The notes under the pieces are model-generated. The model was not told the origin of the DNA and did no database searches. It saw nothing but the letters and a program-made list of their open reading frames with translations. The position numbers and the translations under genes were made by a program. Positions 34,558 through 42,576 of a DNA stretch of 64,000 nucleotides are shown here, piece after piece. Positions within the stretch are counted from its first letter, which is position 1, and the number at the start of each line of letters is the position of its first letter. This DNA is from CAVSCR01 sp963726575 (GTDB lineage Bacteria; Actinomycetota; Actinomycetes; JAHEKZ01), in the NCBI GenBank assembly GCA_963726575.1, contig CAVSCR010000005.1, positions 930,001-994,000 on the forward strand. The letters are read 5' to 3'.

Positions 34558-35844
34558 ATGGACCACCAGGACTGGCTGGGGTTCGATGACAAGGCCGGGG
34601 TGCTGGCTGCGGCGAAGGAGTACTGGAACCCCGGCAAGACGCAGTTCTGGATCGACTCCGGGGTCCCGCTGGTGATCGACCAGCGCGACGACTACTTCAT
34701 CCACGACATGTCCGGCAAACGGCTGATCGACGTGCACCTGAACGGTGGCACGTACAACATCGGCCATCGCAACCCCGAGGTCGTCCAAGCGATCACCTTG
34801 GCCATGCAGCACTTCGACATCGGCAACCACCACTTCCCGGCCATCACGCGCTCCGCCTTGGCCGAGGCGCTCGTCGAGACCGCTCCCCCCAACCTCACGA
34901 AGGTGGCGTACGGAAGCGGCGGCGGTGAGGCCATCGACATCGCGTTGAAGACGGCGCGCCACGCGACCCAGCGGCGCAAGGTGGTGTCGATCGTCAAGGC
35001 GTACCACGGGCACACCGGCCTGGCCGTCGCCACCGGTGACGACCGGTTCTCCAAGCTGTTCCTGTCCGACCGACCCGAGGAGTTCCCGCACGTCCCGTTC
35101 AACGACCTCGACGCCATGGACTCGGCCCTACGCGGTCGCGACGTCTCGGCGGTGATCATGGAGACCATTCCGGCCACTTATGGCTTCCCGCTGCCCGATC
35201 CTGGCTACCTCGAGGCCGTCAAGGACATGTGCGAGCGCTACGGGACCCTTTACATCGCCGACGAGGTCCAGACCGGGTTGATGCGAACCGGAGAGCTGTG
35301 GGCGATCACCAAGCACGGCATCGAGCCGGACCTCCTGGTCACCGGGAAAGGGCTGTCGGGTGGGATGTACCCGATCTCGGCAGTGCTCATGACCGAGTCG
35401 GCCGCCGGGTGGCTGACCGAGGACGGCTTCGGGCACATCTCGACGTTCGGCGGAGCAGAACTCGGCTGCATCGCCGCACTGAAGACCCTGGAGATCGTGA
35501 ACCGCCCCGAGACCCGCTCGATGGTCCACTACATCAGCGACCGCATCGGTCGTGGCTTGCGGGAGATCCAGGCGACCTATCCGGACTGGTTCGTCGGGAT
35601 CCGGCAGAACGGCGTCGTCATGGGTCTGGAGTTCGACCACCCCGAGGGCGCGAAATACGTCATGCGCCACCTGTACGACACGGGGGTCTGGGCGATCTTC
35701 TCCACCCTCGATCCACGGGTGCTCCAGTACAAGCCGGGAATCCTGCTCAAGCCCGACCTGGTCGAGGAGTTGCTGGACCGCACCGAGGTGGCCATCGCGG
35801 CTTCCCGTCGCGAGGTACGACGCCTGGCCCGGAAGGCGAGCTGA
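34558..35844 (+). CDS. Class III PLP-dependent aminotransferase, candidate aminoalcohol-phosphate phospho-lyase
   Basis: The 428-residue protein is a fold-type I, class III enzyme: AYHGHTGLAVATGDDRF, IADEVQTGLMRTGELWA and LVTGKGLSGGMYPISAVL, whose Lys is the PLP lysine. Class III proteins include ethanolamine-phosphate phospho-lyases, and pairing with an APH-fold kinase in the same operon favours that reaction here: O-phospho-1-amino-2-propanol to propionaldehyde, ammonia and phosphate. A true transaminase remains possible. The start at ATG 34558 follows GCGGGAG; codons upstream in frame lie across the operator. It overlaps the next gene by one base (TGATG). Confidence 0.82.
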   Translation: MDHQDWLGFDDKAGVLAAAKEYWNPGKTQFWIDSGVPLVIDQRDDYFIHDMSGKRLIDVHLNGGTYNIGHRNPEVVQAITLAMQHFDIGNHHFPAITRSALAEALVETAPPNLTKVAYGSGGGEAIDIALKTARHATQRRKVVSIVKAYHGHTGLAVATGDDRFSKLFLSDRPEEFPHVPFNDLDAMDSALRGRDVSAVIMETIPATYGFPLPDPGYLEAVKDMCERYGTLYIADEVQTGLMRTGELWAITKHGIEPDLLVTGKGLSGGMYPISAVLMTESAAGWLTEDGFGHISTFGGAELGCIAALKTLEIVNRPETRSMVHYISDRIGRGLREIQATYPDWFVGIRQNGVVMGLEFDHPEGAKYVMRHLYDTGVWAIFSTLDPRVLQYKPGILLKPDLVEELLDRTEVAIAASRREVRRLARKAS

Positions 35845-37430
35845 TGACGCAGCTCGCCGAGATCCCCGTGGAGCCGGCCGGCGTGCCGAGAGCTCAGGCC
35901 ATGCTCGAGCGGGCGACGTGGGCAGCGCGGGCGTTCGCCGGCTACGACAAGGCCACCGTCGATCGGATCGTCGCGGCAGCGGCCGAGGCGGGTGCGGCTC
36001 GGGCTGAGGAGTTCGCCCAGCGGGCGGTGGCGGAGACCGGGTACGGCGTCGTGGAGCACAAGGTGCTGAAGAACCTCGCGTGCTCCCGGGGCCTCGTGGA
36101 GACCTATCAGGACCACGACTACGTCACCCCGCGGATCGACCATGGCGCACGCATCGTCGAGATTCCGAGGCCGGCCGGTGTGGTGTTCGCTCTCACGCCC
36201 AGTACGAACCCAGTGGCCACGGTGTTCTTCAAGACCCTGCTCGCGCTGATGACCCGCAACGCGATCGTGCTGAGCCCGCACCCGTTCGCCAAGGAGGTCT
36301 GCGCCGACGCGGCCCGTGCCATGGGGCAGGCCGCTGTCGCGGCTGGGGCGCCCGACGGCGTGATCCAGGTCGTCGACGAACCCTCGGTTCCGCTCATCAA
36401 CGCGCTCATGACCGACCCGCGCACCGACGTCATCGTGGCCACCGGAGGCACTCCTGTGGTGCGGGCGGCCTACCGGTCGGGCAACCCTTCCCTGGGCGTC
36501 GGTCCCGGGAATGTGCCGGTGCTCGTCGACGCCACGGCCGACCTGGCGAAGGCCGCCAAACGGATCATCGACTCCAAGGCGTTCGACCAGTCCATCTTGT
36601 GCACCAACGAGAGTGTCCTGATCGTCGAGGACTCCGCCGCCGACCGACTGGTTCGGCACATGGAGCGCAACGGTGCGCACCTGCTGCCGGACGCAGAGCG
36701 CGACCGGGTCCGCGACGTGTTGTTCCCCGACGGCCACTTCGACACCCGAATGGTCGGCAAGAGTGCAGCGTGGATCGCGGACCAGGCCGGACTGCGCGTG
36801 GGAGCCAACACTCGCGTGCTGCTCGCGCCGTTCGACCTCGTCGTACCCGAAGAGATGCTGGCTCACGAGAAGCTGTGCCCCGTGCTCGGGCTGGTGCGCG
36901 TTGCGTCGGCGGCGCGCGGAATCGATGTCGCAAGGGCGGTCCTGAGGATCACGGGGGCAGGGCACTCCGCTGCGATCCACAGCAGTGACGCGGAGACAGT
37001 GATGGCCTTCAGCGCCGCGGTCCCGGTGCTTCGGGTAGCGGTCAACGTCGGCAACAGCCTGGGCAGCTCGGGACTCGAGACGAACCTTCCCCCGTCCATG
37101 ACGATCGGCACCGGGTTCGCCGGCCGGTCGAGTCTGGGCGAGAACTTGCAGCCCAAGCACTTCGTCAACTTCACCCGCGTTGCGTACAACGCGGACGCCG
37201 CCGAGCCGTTCGCGGAGTTCGGCGGCCTCACGCCGTGGACCCGTCCGGTCGGCCCGGTGCCCGCCTACCCGGTTGCGTCCAACGCCGCCGAAACGCCGAG
37301 CGTCGTCGTCGCGCCCACGGCCCCGGTTCTCGCGGGCCTGGAGCCCAGCGTCGCGGCCAGCGATTCCGCCCTGCGCGAGGAGATCCGGCGCCTGGTCATC
37401 GAAGAGCTCCAGCAGATCGTCAGGGGATGA
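35844..37430 (+). CDS. CoA-acylating aldehyde dehydrogenase with C-terminal encapsulation helix
   Basis: The 528-residue protein is a PduP/EutE-class aldehyde dehydrogenase: VVFALTPSTNPVATVFFKTL (NAD site), ATGGTPVVRAAYRSGNPSLGVGPGNVP, and SILCTNES with the catalytic Cys. It turns an aldehyde into acyl-CoA, here probably propionaldehyde to propionyl-CoA. After ~450 residues there is a Pro/Ala/Val-rich linker, then a final amphipathic helix LREEIRRLVIEELQQIVRG, the standard form of a BMC cargo-targeting peptide. Overlap as TGATG with the gene before and ATGA with BMC-T after indicates tight coupling. Confidence 0.9.
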   Translation: MTQLAEIPVEPAGVPRAQAMLERATWAARAFAGYDKATVDRIVAAAAEAGAARAEEFAQRAVAETGYGVVEHKVLKNLACSRGLVETYQDHDYVTPRIDHGARIVEIPRPAGVVFALTPSTNPVATVFFKTLLALMTRNAIVLSPHPFAKEVCADAARAMGQAAVAAGAPDGVIQVVDEPSVPLINALMTDPRTDVIVATGGTPVVRAAYRSGNPSLGVGPGNVPVLVDATADLAKAAKRIIDSKAFDQSILCTNESVLIVEDSAADRLVRHMERNGAHLLPDAERDRVRDVLFPDGHFDTRMVGKSAAWIADQAGLRVGANTRVLLAPFDLVVPEEMLAHEKLCPVLGLVRVASAARGIDVARAVLRITGAGHSAAIHSSDAETVMAFSAAVPVLRVAVNVGNSLGSSGLETNLPPSMTIGTGFAGRSSLGENLQPKHFVNFTRVAYNADAAEPFAEFGGLTPWTRPVGPVPAYPVASNAAETPSVVVAPTAPVLAGLEPSVAASDSALREEIRRLVIEELQQIVRG

Positions 37431-38035
37431 GCGTGGCCGAACTCCGTTCCTTCATCTTCATCGATCGCCTGCAGCCGCAGACGATGAGCTACCTCGGCAC
37501 CTGGATCCGCGGCAGCCTGCCCCGCCGCGACATGGCTGCGCAGATCATCGAGATCGCCCCGGGTCTGGACATCGAGCCGCTGACCGACGTCGCCCTCAAG
37601 CACGCCGAGGTCCAGGCCGGGATCCTCGTCGTGGAGCGACAGTTCGGCTACCTGGAGATCCACGGGTCCACCGCACAGGTGCGGGCCGCTGCGGCGTCCG
37701 TCCTGGAACAGCTCGGTGCCGCCGCCACCGACGCCGTGCCACCCCAGGTGCTGGCCTCGGAGATCATCTCGATGCTCGACCCACAGCACGCCTTCCTCAT
37801 CAACCGCAACAAGATCGGGTCCATGGCCCTGCCCGGTGAATCGCTGTTCGTCATGGAGATGCAACCCGCGTCCTACGCCATCCTGGCCACCAACGAAGCC
37901 GAGAAGGCGGCGGCCGTGAAGGTGGTGGACTACCGGATGATCGGTGCCACGGGCCGGGTGTACCTCTCCGGCCCTGAAGCCGACGTTCGGCAGGCGGCGG
38001 ACGCCGCCGAGGCAGCGTTGCGGAGCCTGCAGTGA
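37427..38035 (+). CDS. BMC-T shell protein, first copy
   Basis: The 202-residue protein contains two fused BMC folds and no cysteine-lined Fe-S site. Landmarks are RSFIFIDRLQPQTMSYLGTW, GILVVERQFGYLEIHG (first fold) and HAFLINRNKIGSMALPGESLFVMEMQPASYAILATNEAEKAA (second fold). Trimers of such proteins tile as pseudohexamers in the shell. It is paralogous to the second BMC-T three genes on (shared VERQFG-LE-HG and NEAEKA blocks). It overlaps ALDH by 4 bases. Confidence 0.93.
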   Translation: MSVAELRSFIFIDRLQPQTMSYLGTWIRGSLPRRDMAAQIIEIAPGLDIEPLTDVALKHAEVQAGILVVERQFGYLEIHGSTAQVRAAAASVLEQLGAAATDAVPPQVLASEIISMLDPQHAFLINRNKIGSMALPGESLFVMEMQPASYAILATNEAEKAAAVKVVDYRMIGATGRVYLSGPEADVRQAADAAEAALRSLQ

Positions 38036-38484
38036 CCGACTCGACCTTCGGCCCCGACGAGCGTGACGCCCTGCGCGTCCTGGTGCGCCAGGTGCTGCGT
38101 GACGCGATTCCCGAAGGCGTCGAGCCGGTCGCGGACCCGCAGCAGCCGGATGCTCCTCGGGCTGACAGTGCTGCCGAGTCGGTCGTGCTGCGTTCCGATG
38201 CCGACCTGCAACAGTTCGTCGGCCGGCTGCTCACGCTGTTCGAGAACCCAAAGCGGCGGTCTGACCTGCGGGCCGGCCGCCTGCGGTTCACGCTGGCCAC
38301 ATCGTCGGTGGCGGGTCAGCCGGTGCCGGTTCGCCGGGTCGAAACAGGAGCCGTCACCGAGACGCAGGTGAAGGACGCCGCGCGAGTCGGGGCATCGATC
38401 CTGCTCGGTCGGCGCGCGGTCCTGACGCCCTTGGCTCGCGATCGCGCTCGCGCCCTGGGTGTCAACGTCGAGAAGGAGTCCTGA
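38032..38484 (+). CDS. BMC-associated protein of unknown function
   Basis: The 150-residue protein opens with an amphipathic segment (DERDALRVLVRQVLRDAIPEG) of the kind used to dock proteins to shells, then an acidic linker. Its last ~50 residues hold VTETQVKDAARVGASILLGRRAVLTPLARDRARALGV; the VTPLARD-type pattern recurs in EutQ/EutT- and PduM-neighbourhood proteins in BMC loci. The start is GTG, overlapping the BMC-T stop as GTGA. A shell-cargo adaptor or a cofactor-handling protein is conceivable; nothing more can be stated. Confidence 0.6.
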   Translation: MTDSTFGPDERDALRVLVRQVLRDAIPEGVEPVADPQQPDAPRADSAAESVVLRSDADLQQFVGRLLTLFENPKRRSDLRAGRLRFTLATSSVAGQPVPVRRVETGAVTETQVKDAARVGASILLGRRAVLTPLARDRARALGVNVEKES

Positions 38485-38834
38485 TGCTGCGAGCCGTCGT
38501 CATCGACAACGTCTGGGCCACGCGGCGGCTGGCCGAGCTGCCCAACGGTGCCTTTCTCGAGGTGCGGGTCGAGGACACCGGCGCCAGATTGGTCGCGTTC
38601 GACGTGCTCGGCAGCGGCATCGGCGAACGCGTCCTGGTGGCGCAGGGGTCCGTGGCCGCAGCGTGGTTCCCGGGCAAGCCGCCGCCGCTCGACGCGCTGA
38701 TCGTGGGTTCCATCGACGAGCCGTCGCGCGTCGCCGAGCAGGGTGCCATCGACGAGTCGGTGCCTGCGCACGCGGCACCGGAGTCACCGGACGAACCCAG
38801 GGGCTCCACCGGCACCACGCCGGAGGGAATCTGA
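38484..38834 (+). CDS. BMC-P (EutN/CcmL-type) pentameric vertex protein
   Basis: The 116-residue protein has the EutN/CcmL beta barrel: MLRAVVIDNVWATRRLAELPNGAFLEV, FDVLGSGIGERVLVAQGSVA and the pentamer tip AALIVGSID-type end as DALIVGSIDEPSR. Pentamers cap the vertices of the shell. A ~35-residue Pro/Ser/Glu-rich tail follows the barrel, which is longer than most EutN proteins. It overlaps the previous gene by one base (TGATG). Confidence 0.92.
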   Translation: MLRAVVIDNVWATRRLAELPNGAFLEVRVEDTGARLVAFDVLGSGIGERVLVAQGSVAAAWFPGKPPPLDALIVGSIDEPSRVAEQGAIDESVPAHAAPESPDEPRGSTGTTPEGI

Positions 38835-38880
38835 GGATCTCGGGCGAAGGACGTCCGAGACCGCGCAAGGAGAGGAAGTC

Positions 38881-39168
38881 ATGGCCAACAACGCGATCGG
38901 CTTGATCGAGACCAAGGGCTACGTAGCGGCACTGGCTGCTGCCGACGCCATGGTGAAGGCCGCCAACGTCACCATCGTCGGCCGCGACGAGGTCGGCGAC
39001 GGACTCGTGGCGGTCACCATCATCGGTGATGTCGGTGCGGTCAAGGCGGCGACCGAGGCCGGCGCCGAGACAGCGGCCGGCGTCGGCGAGCTCGTCTCCG
39101 TCCACGTCATCCCGCGCCCGCACGCCGAGCTGTCCCGACACTTCAGCGTCGGCGCCGACCCGGCGTGA
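38881..39168 (+). CDS. BMC-H hexameric shell protein
   Basis: The 95-residue protein is a single BMC fold: AIGLIETKGYVAALAAADAMVKAANVTIVGRDEVGDGLVAVTIIGDVGAVKAATEAG, then VSVHVIPRPHAELSRHF. The central pore loop reads VGDG where PduA-like proteins have IGSG, so the hexamer pore is likely acidic. A strong AAGGAGAGG precedes the ATG, separated from BMC-P by 46 bases; shell hexamers are needed in excess and a good ribosome binding site fits that. Confidence 0.95.
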   Translation: MANNAIGLIETKGYVAALAAADAMVKAANVTIVGRDEVGDGLVAVTIIGDVGAVKAATEAGAETAAGVGELVSVHVIPRPHAELSRHFSVGADPA

Positions 39169-39833
39169 CCGCGTCGGACGACGCGGCGGGCAGTCCTCCG
39201 CCGCGTCCGGAGCTGCGGGTCTACCTCCTGGTCGAGGACCTGCAGCCGCAGTTCGCCGCGTTCCTCGGCACGCCGACGCGGGCTCGCGGCTATCCGCCGT
39301 TCGCCGGCGACCACGCACTGATCGTCGAGGTTGCGCCCGGCCTGGCGATCGAGCGGGTGATCGACGTCGCCTTGAAGTCGGTGCCGACGGTCGAACCGGG
39401 CATCTTGTTCGTCGAGCGGCAGTTCGGCGTACTCGAGGTCCATGGGAAGAGCCTCGGCGATGTGCAGCAGGCGGGGGCCGCGATCCTCGCCGGCCTCGCC
39501 GCCGACGAGTCCGACCAGCTGCGGCCGCGGATCCTGTACTCCGACGTCATCGAGGACATCACCGACCAGCACGCCGTGATCGTGAACCGCAACCGGCAGG
39601 CGTCGATGGTGCTGCCCGGCGAGACTTTGCTGGTCCACGAGATGACGCCCGCGCTGTTCGCCGCGGTGGCCGCGAACGAGGCCGAGAAGGCCTCGCCGGA
39701 GAACACTCTCGTCGACGTCCAGATGATCGGCGCCGCGGGCCGGGTGTTCATCAGCGGCAAGACCCCCGGTGTGGAGCGTGCCCGGCAGGCGATCGACGCT
39801 GTCCTGGCCGCCGTCGAGGGGCGCGCCCACTAG
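39165..39833 (+). CDS. BMC-T shell protein, second copy
   Basis: The 222-residue protein has two BMC folds (RVYLLVEDLQPQFAAFLGT, GILFVERQFGVLEVHG, then HAVIVNRNRQASMVLPGETLLVHEMTPALFAAVAANEAEKA). It has a longer N-terminal stretch and an RARGYPPF insertion relative to copy one. Two different BMC-T proteins are typical of RMM-type shells, where one may be gated. The GTG start overlaps the BMC-H stop as GTGA. Confidence 0.92.
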   Translation: MTASDDAAGSPPPRPELRVYLLVEDLQPQFAAFLGTPTRARGYPPFAGDHALIVEVAPGLAIERVIDVALKSVPTVEPGILFVERQFGVLEVHGKSLGDVQQAGAAILAGLAADESDQLRPRILYSDVIEDITDQHAVIVNRNRQASMVLPGETLLVHEMTPALFAAVAANEAEKASPENTLVDVQMIGAAGRVFISGKTPGVERARQAIDAVLAAVEGRAH

Positions 39834-39890
39834 CGCGGTCGGGCCCGCGGGCGGTATCCACGCACCTAAGGTCATGACCGAGGAGGGCGG

Positions 39891-40907
39891 ATGCAGGTCC
39901 ACGACTTGTCCGGCGGCGCCGAGGTGCTGGCGCGTATGGAGCAGGTGGCACGCGACTCCCTCGCGGCCTACCCGGTTCCCGCGCAGGCCGCTGTCTCGTT
40001 GTTGAACGTGTCGGAGAACGCCACCTACCGCGTCGATGCCCCGGACCGTTCCCAGTGTTGGATCCTGCGGGTGCACCGCCTCGGCTACCACAGCCCTGAG
40101 GCCATCGCCTCCGAGCTCGCCTGGCTCGACGCCCTTCGGGACGAAGCCGGGATCCGCACGCCGCACGTCATCGCTGCGCGTGACGGGCGACGCGTGGTGA
40201 CCGTGCCCGACCCCGGTGGCGAGCCTCGCAGCGTGGTCATGTTCGAGTTCCTCCCAGGACACGAGCCGGCGCAGGACAGTCTGGTCGCAGACTTCGAGGG
40301 GCTCGGCCGGATCACCGCACGCATGCACGAACACGCCATCGCGTGGCAGCGTCCTCCGGGATTCACTCGCTTCACCTGGGACTACGACGCGGCATTCGGC
40401 TCCGAGGCGCGGTGGGGGCGTTGGCAGGACGGCGCCGGCGTCGGCGCGGCCGAGCACGCCGTCTTGTCGCGCTTGGACGGGACCCTGCAGCGACGGTTGA
40501 CCGCATTCGGTTCGGGAGCCGACCGCTTCGGGCTGATCCACGCCGACACCCGTCTGGCTAACCTGCTCGTCGACGACGGCCCTGACGGCCGCAGTGTCAG
40601 CGTCATCGACTTCGACGACAGCGGGTTCAGCTGGTTCCTCTACGACCTCGGCACCGCGGTGAGCTTCATCGAGCACTACCCGCAGGTCCCCGACATGGTC
40701 GACTCGTGGGTACGCGGGTACCGGCAGGTCCGCGAGATCCCGGCCGAGGACGAGCGAGAGATCTGGACGTTCATCATGTACCGACGGCTGTTGCTCGTCG
40801 CCTGGATCGGCTCGCACAGCGCGGTCGACATCGCGCAGGAGCTCGGCGCGGGCTACACGCAAGGCAGCTGCGAGTTGGCTGAGACGTACCTGACCGAGTT
40901 CGGCTGA
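39891..40907 (+). CDS. APH-family kinase (candidate aminopropanol/aminoalcohol kinase)
   Basis: The 338-residue protein has the aminoglycoside/choline kinase fold: the catalytic loop LIHADTRLANLLV (HxDxxxxN) and IDFDDSGFSWFLYDLGTAV (DFD magnesium site), with EFLPG hinge upstream. In an RMM context the most likely substrate is an amino alcohol such as 1-amino-2-propanol, giving the O-phosphate for the class III enzyme. GAGGAGGG before the ATG makes the start secure. The gene is 57 bases after BMC-T, still in the operon. Confidence 0.85.
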   Translation: MQVHDLSGGAEVLARMEQVARDSLAAYPVPAQAAVSLLNVSENATYRVDAPDRSQCWILRVHRLGYHSPEAIASELAWLDALRDEAGIRTPHVIAARDGRRVVTVPDPGGEPRSVVMFEFLPGHEPAQDSLVADFEGLGRITARMHEHAIAWQRPPGFTRFTWDYDAAFGSEARWGRWQDGAGVGAAEHAVLSRLDGTLQRRLTAFGSGADRFGLIHADTRLANLLVDDGPDGRSVSVIDFDDSGFSWFLYDLGTAVSFIEHYPQVPDMVDSWVRGYRQVREIPAEDEREIWTFIMYRRLLLVAWIGSHSAVDIAQELGAGYTQGSCELAETYLTEFG

Positions 40908-40953
40908 CCCACGTCGGCGCCACCGTTCCCGCCCCACCACACCAGGAGGACCC

Positions 40954-41742
40954 ATGTTCAGCCCGGTCAGCGGTCGCAGTGTCGTCGTCACTGGGGGCAC
41001 GAAGGGGATCGGCAGAGGTATCGCGGCGGTGTTCGCCGACGCCGGCGCGCGAGTCACGGTCGTCGGACGCGACGCCGCCACCGCAGAGTCGACGGCGATG
41101 GCGCTGTCCTCCGATGGCGCCGATGTCGGCTACGTCGTCGCCGATGTGTCACGGCCGCAGGAGTGCGCGCGCATGGCGGCGGAAGTGGTAGCCCGCGCAG
41201 GTGGCATCGACGTGTTGTGTGCCAACGCCGGCATCTTCCCGGCGAAGAACCTCGCGGACATGACGGAGGCCGACTTCGACGAAGTGTTCGACACCAACGT
41301 CAAGGGGTGCGTCTTCAGCGTTCAGGCCTGCACCGACGCCCTCGCAGCCAGCGGTCACGGCCGGGTCGTCCTGACCTCGTCCATCACCGGTCCGATCACG
41401 GGATACCCGGGTTGGTCCCACTACGGCGCGAGCAAGGCGGCGCAGCTGGGCTTCCTGCGCACGGCCGCGATCGAACTCGCCCCACGGCAGATCACGGTGA
41501 ACGCGGTGCTGCCGGGAAACATCGCGACCGAAGGGCTGGCGGAGCTGGGTGAGGAGTACCTGGCGACGATGGCTGCCTCGATCCCACTGCGGCGGCTCGG
41601 CGATCCGCGTGACATCGGCAACGCTGCGCTGTTCCTGGCCACTGACGAGGCCGGCTACATCACCGGTCAGACCATCGTCGTCGACGGCGGTCAGATCCTG
41701 CCGGAGTCGCTGGAAGCCACCTACGCCGACACTGAGGACTGA
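40954..41742 (+). CDS. Short-chain dehydrogenase (candidate 1-amino-2-propanol dehydrogenase)
   Basis: The 262-residue classical SDR has the NAD(P) motif TGGTKGIGRG, NAG, and the catalytic set SS...YGASK (SSITGPITGYPGWSHYGASKAA). RMM loci encode an SDR characterised as an amino-2-propanol dehydrogenase, giving aminoacetone, so this gene may serve that reaction or regenerate NAD+. A strong AGGAGGA ribosome binding site precedes the ATG. Substrate is inferred from context, since SDR sequence alone does not specify it. Confidence 0.85.
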   Translation: MFSPVSGRSVVVTGGTKGIGRGIAAVFADAGARVTVVGRDAATAESTAMALSSDGADVGYVVADVSRPQECARMAAEVVARAGGIDVLCANAGIFPAKNLADMTEADFDEVFDTNVKGCVFSVQACTDALAASGHGRVVLTSSITGPITGYPGWSHYGASKAAQLGFLRTAAIELAPRQITVNAVLPGNIATEGLAELGEEYLATMAASIPLRRLGDPRDIGNAALFLATDEAGYITGQTIVVDGGQILPESLEATYADTED

Positions 41743-41749
41743 AGCGACG

Positions 41750-42550
41750 TTGGACGCCCCTGCCGCAGCGTTGGGTCCCGCCGCCGATTCCGTACGACGG
41801 GCTCTGCTCGAGCGCATCCGCAGCGGTGAGTTGGTCCCGGGACAACGACTCGGTGCGGAGCGCGACCTGGCCCGACAGCTCGGCGTGAGCCGCTCGACGC
41901 TTCGTCAGGCACTCGGTTCCCTCGAGCTGTCGGGCCAGGTGCGCCGGACTCCCGGCCGGGGTGGAGGCACGTTCATCAGTCACGGGAAGATCGAACGCGA
42001 CCTCTCGCGAGTTGTCGGTCTGCCGGCTCTGCTGCGGGCTCAAGGGATCGTCGCCGGTACCCAAGTCGTGGGGACAGCCACGCTCCCGGCGGACGAGGCG
42101 ACCCGTGCCGCGTTGTCACTGGACGAGGGCGACTTCGTCTTCGACGTCGTGCGGATCCGACTGGCCGACGGGAGCCCCATCTCGCTGGAGCACGCACGGC
42201 TCCCGGCCACACGGTTCCCGGGACTGCTCGAGCATCCACTCGGTGGGTCCTTGTACGAACTGCTGCAGCTCAGTTACGGAGTCGAGCCCGGCGAGGCGGT
42301 CGAGCGCATCGAGGTGGCATCGGCGAGTTCGGACGAGGCGCGGATCCTCGGAGTGACCGAAGGGGCACCGTTGCTGTCGATCACCCGCACCACCGTGGAC
42401 CAGGACGGCGCACCGCTGGAGTACTCCCACGACCTGTTCCGGGGGGACCGCACTCGGATCACGGTGCGGACGCCTCGTCGTGCGGGTACCGCGGGCAGTG
42501 CACGATCCCGGGGCAACGTGGTGGAACTGCGCGCGCAGGCCGGGCCCTGA
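41750..42550 (+). CDS. GntR/HutC-type transcriptional regulator
   Basis: The ~266-residue protein has an N-terminal winged helix (SVRRALLERIRSGELVPGQRLGAERDLARQLGVSRSTLRQALGSLE) and a C-terminal UTRA ligand domain (FVFDVVRIRLADGSPISLEHARLP, then EYSHDLFRGDRTRITV), which puts it in the HutC subfamily. It probably controls the BMC operon through the GGTATG sites at 34462-34513. No ATG fits; a TTG at 41750, eight bases after the SDR stop, is the best start. Confidence 0.88.
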   Translation: MDAPAAALGPAADSVRRALLERIRSGELVPGQRLGAERDLARQLGVSRSTLRQALGSLELSGQVRRTPGRGGGTFISHGKIERDLSRVVGLPALLRAQGIVAGTQVVGTATLPADEATRAALSLDEGDFVFDVVRIRLADGSPISLEHARLPATRFPGLLEHPLGGSLYELLQLSYGVEPGEAVERIEVASASSDEARILGVTEGAPLLSITRTTVDQDGAPLEYSHDLFRGDRTRITVRTPRRAGTAGSARSRGNVVELRAQAGP

Positions 42551-42576
42551 GCCGCCGAGTGCGGGCCTAGCGCGTT

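Noticed and set aside
38919..41081. Long minus-strand open frame opposite the BMC-H to SDR genes
   Set aside because: It runs antisense across five well-supported genes and has no recognisable motif.
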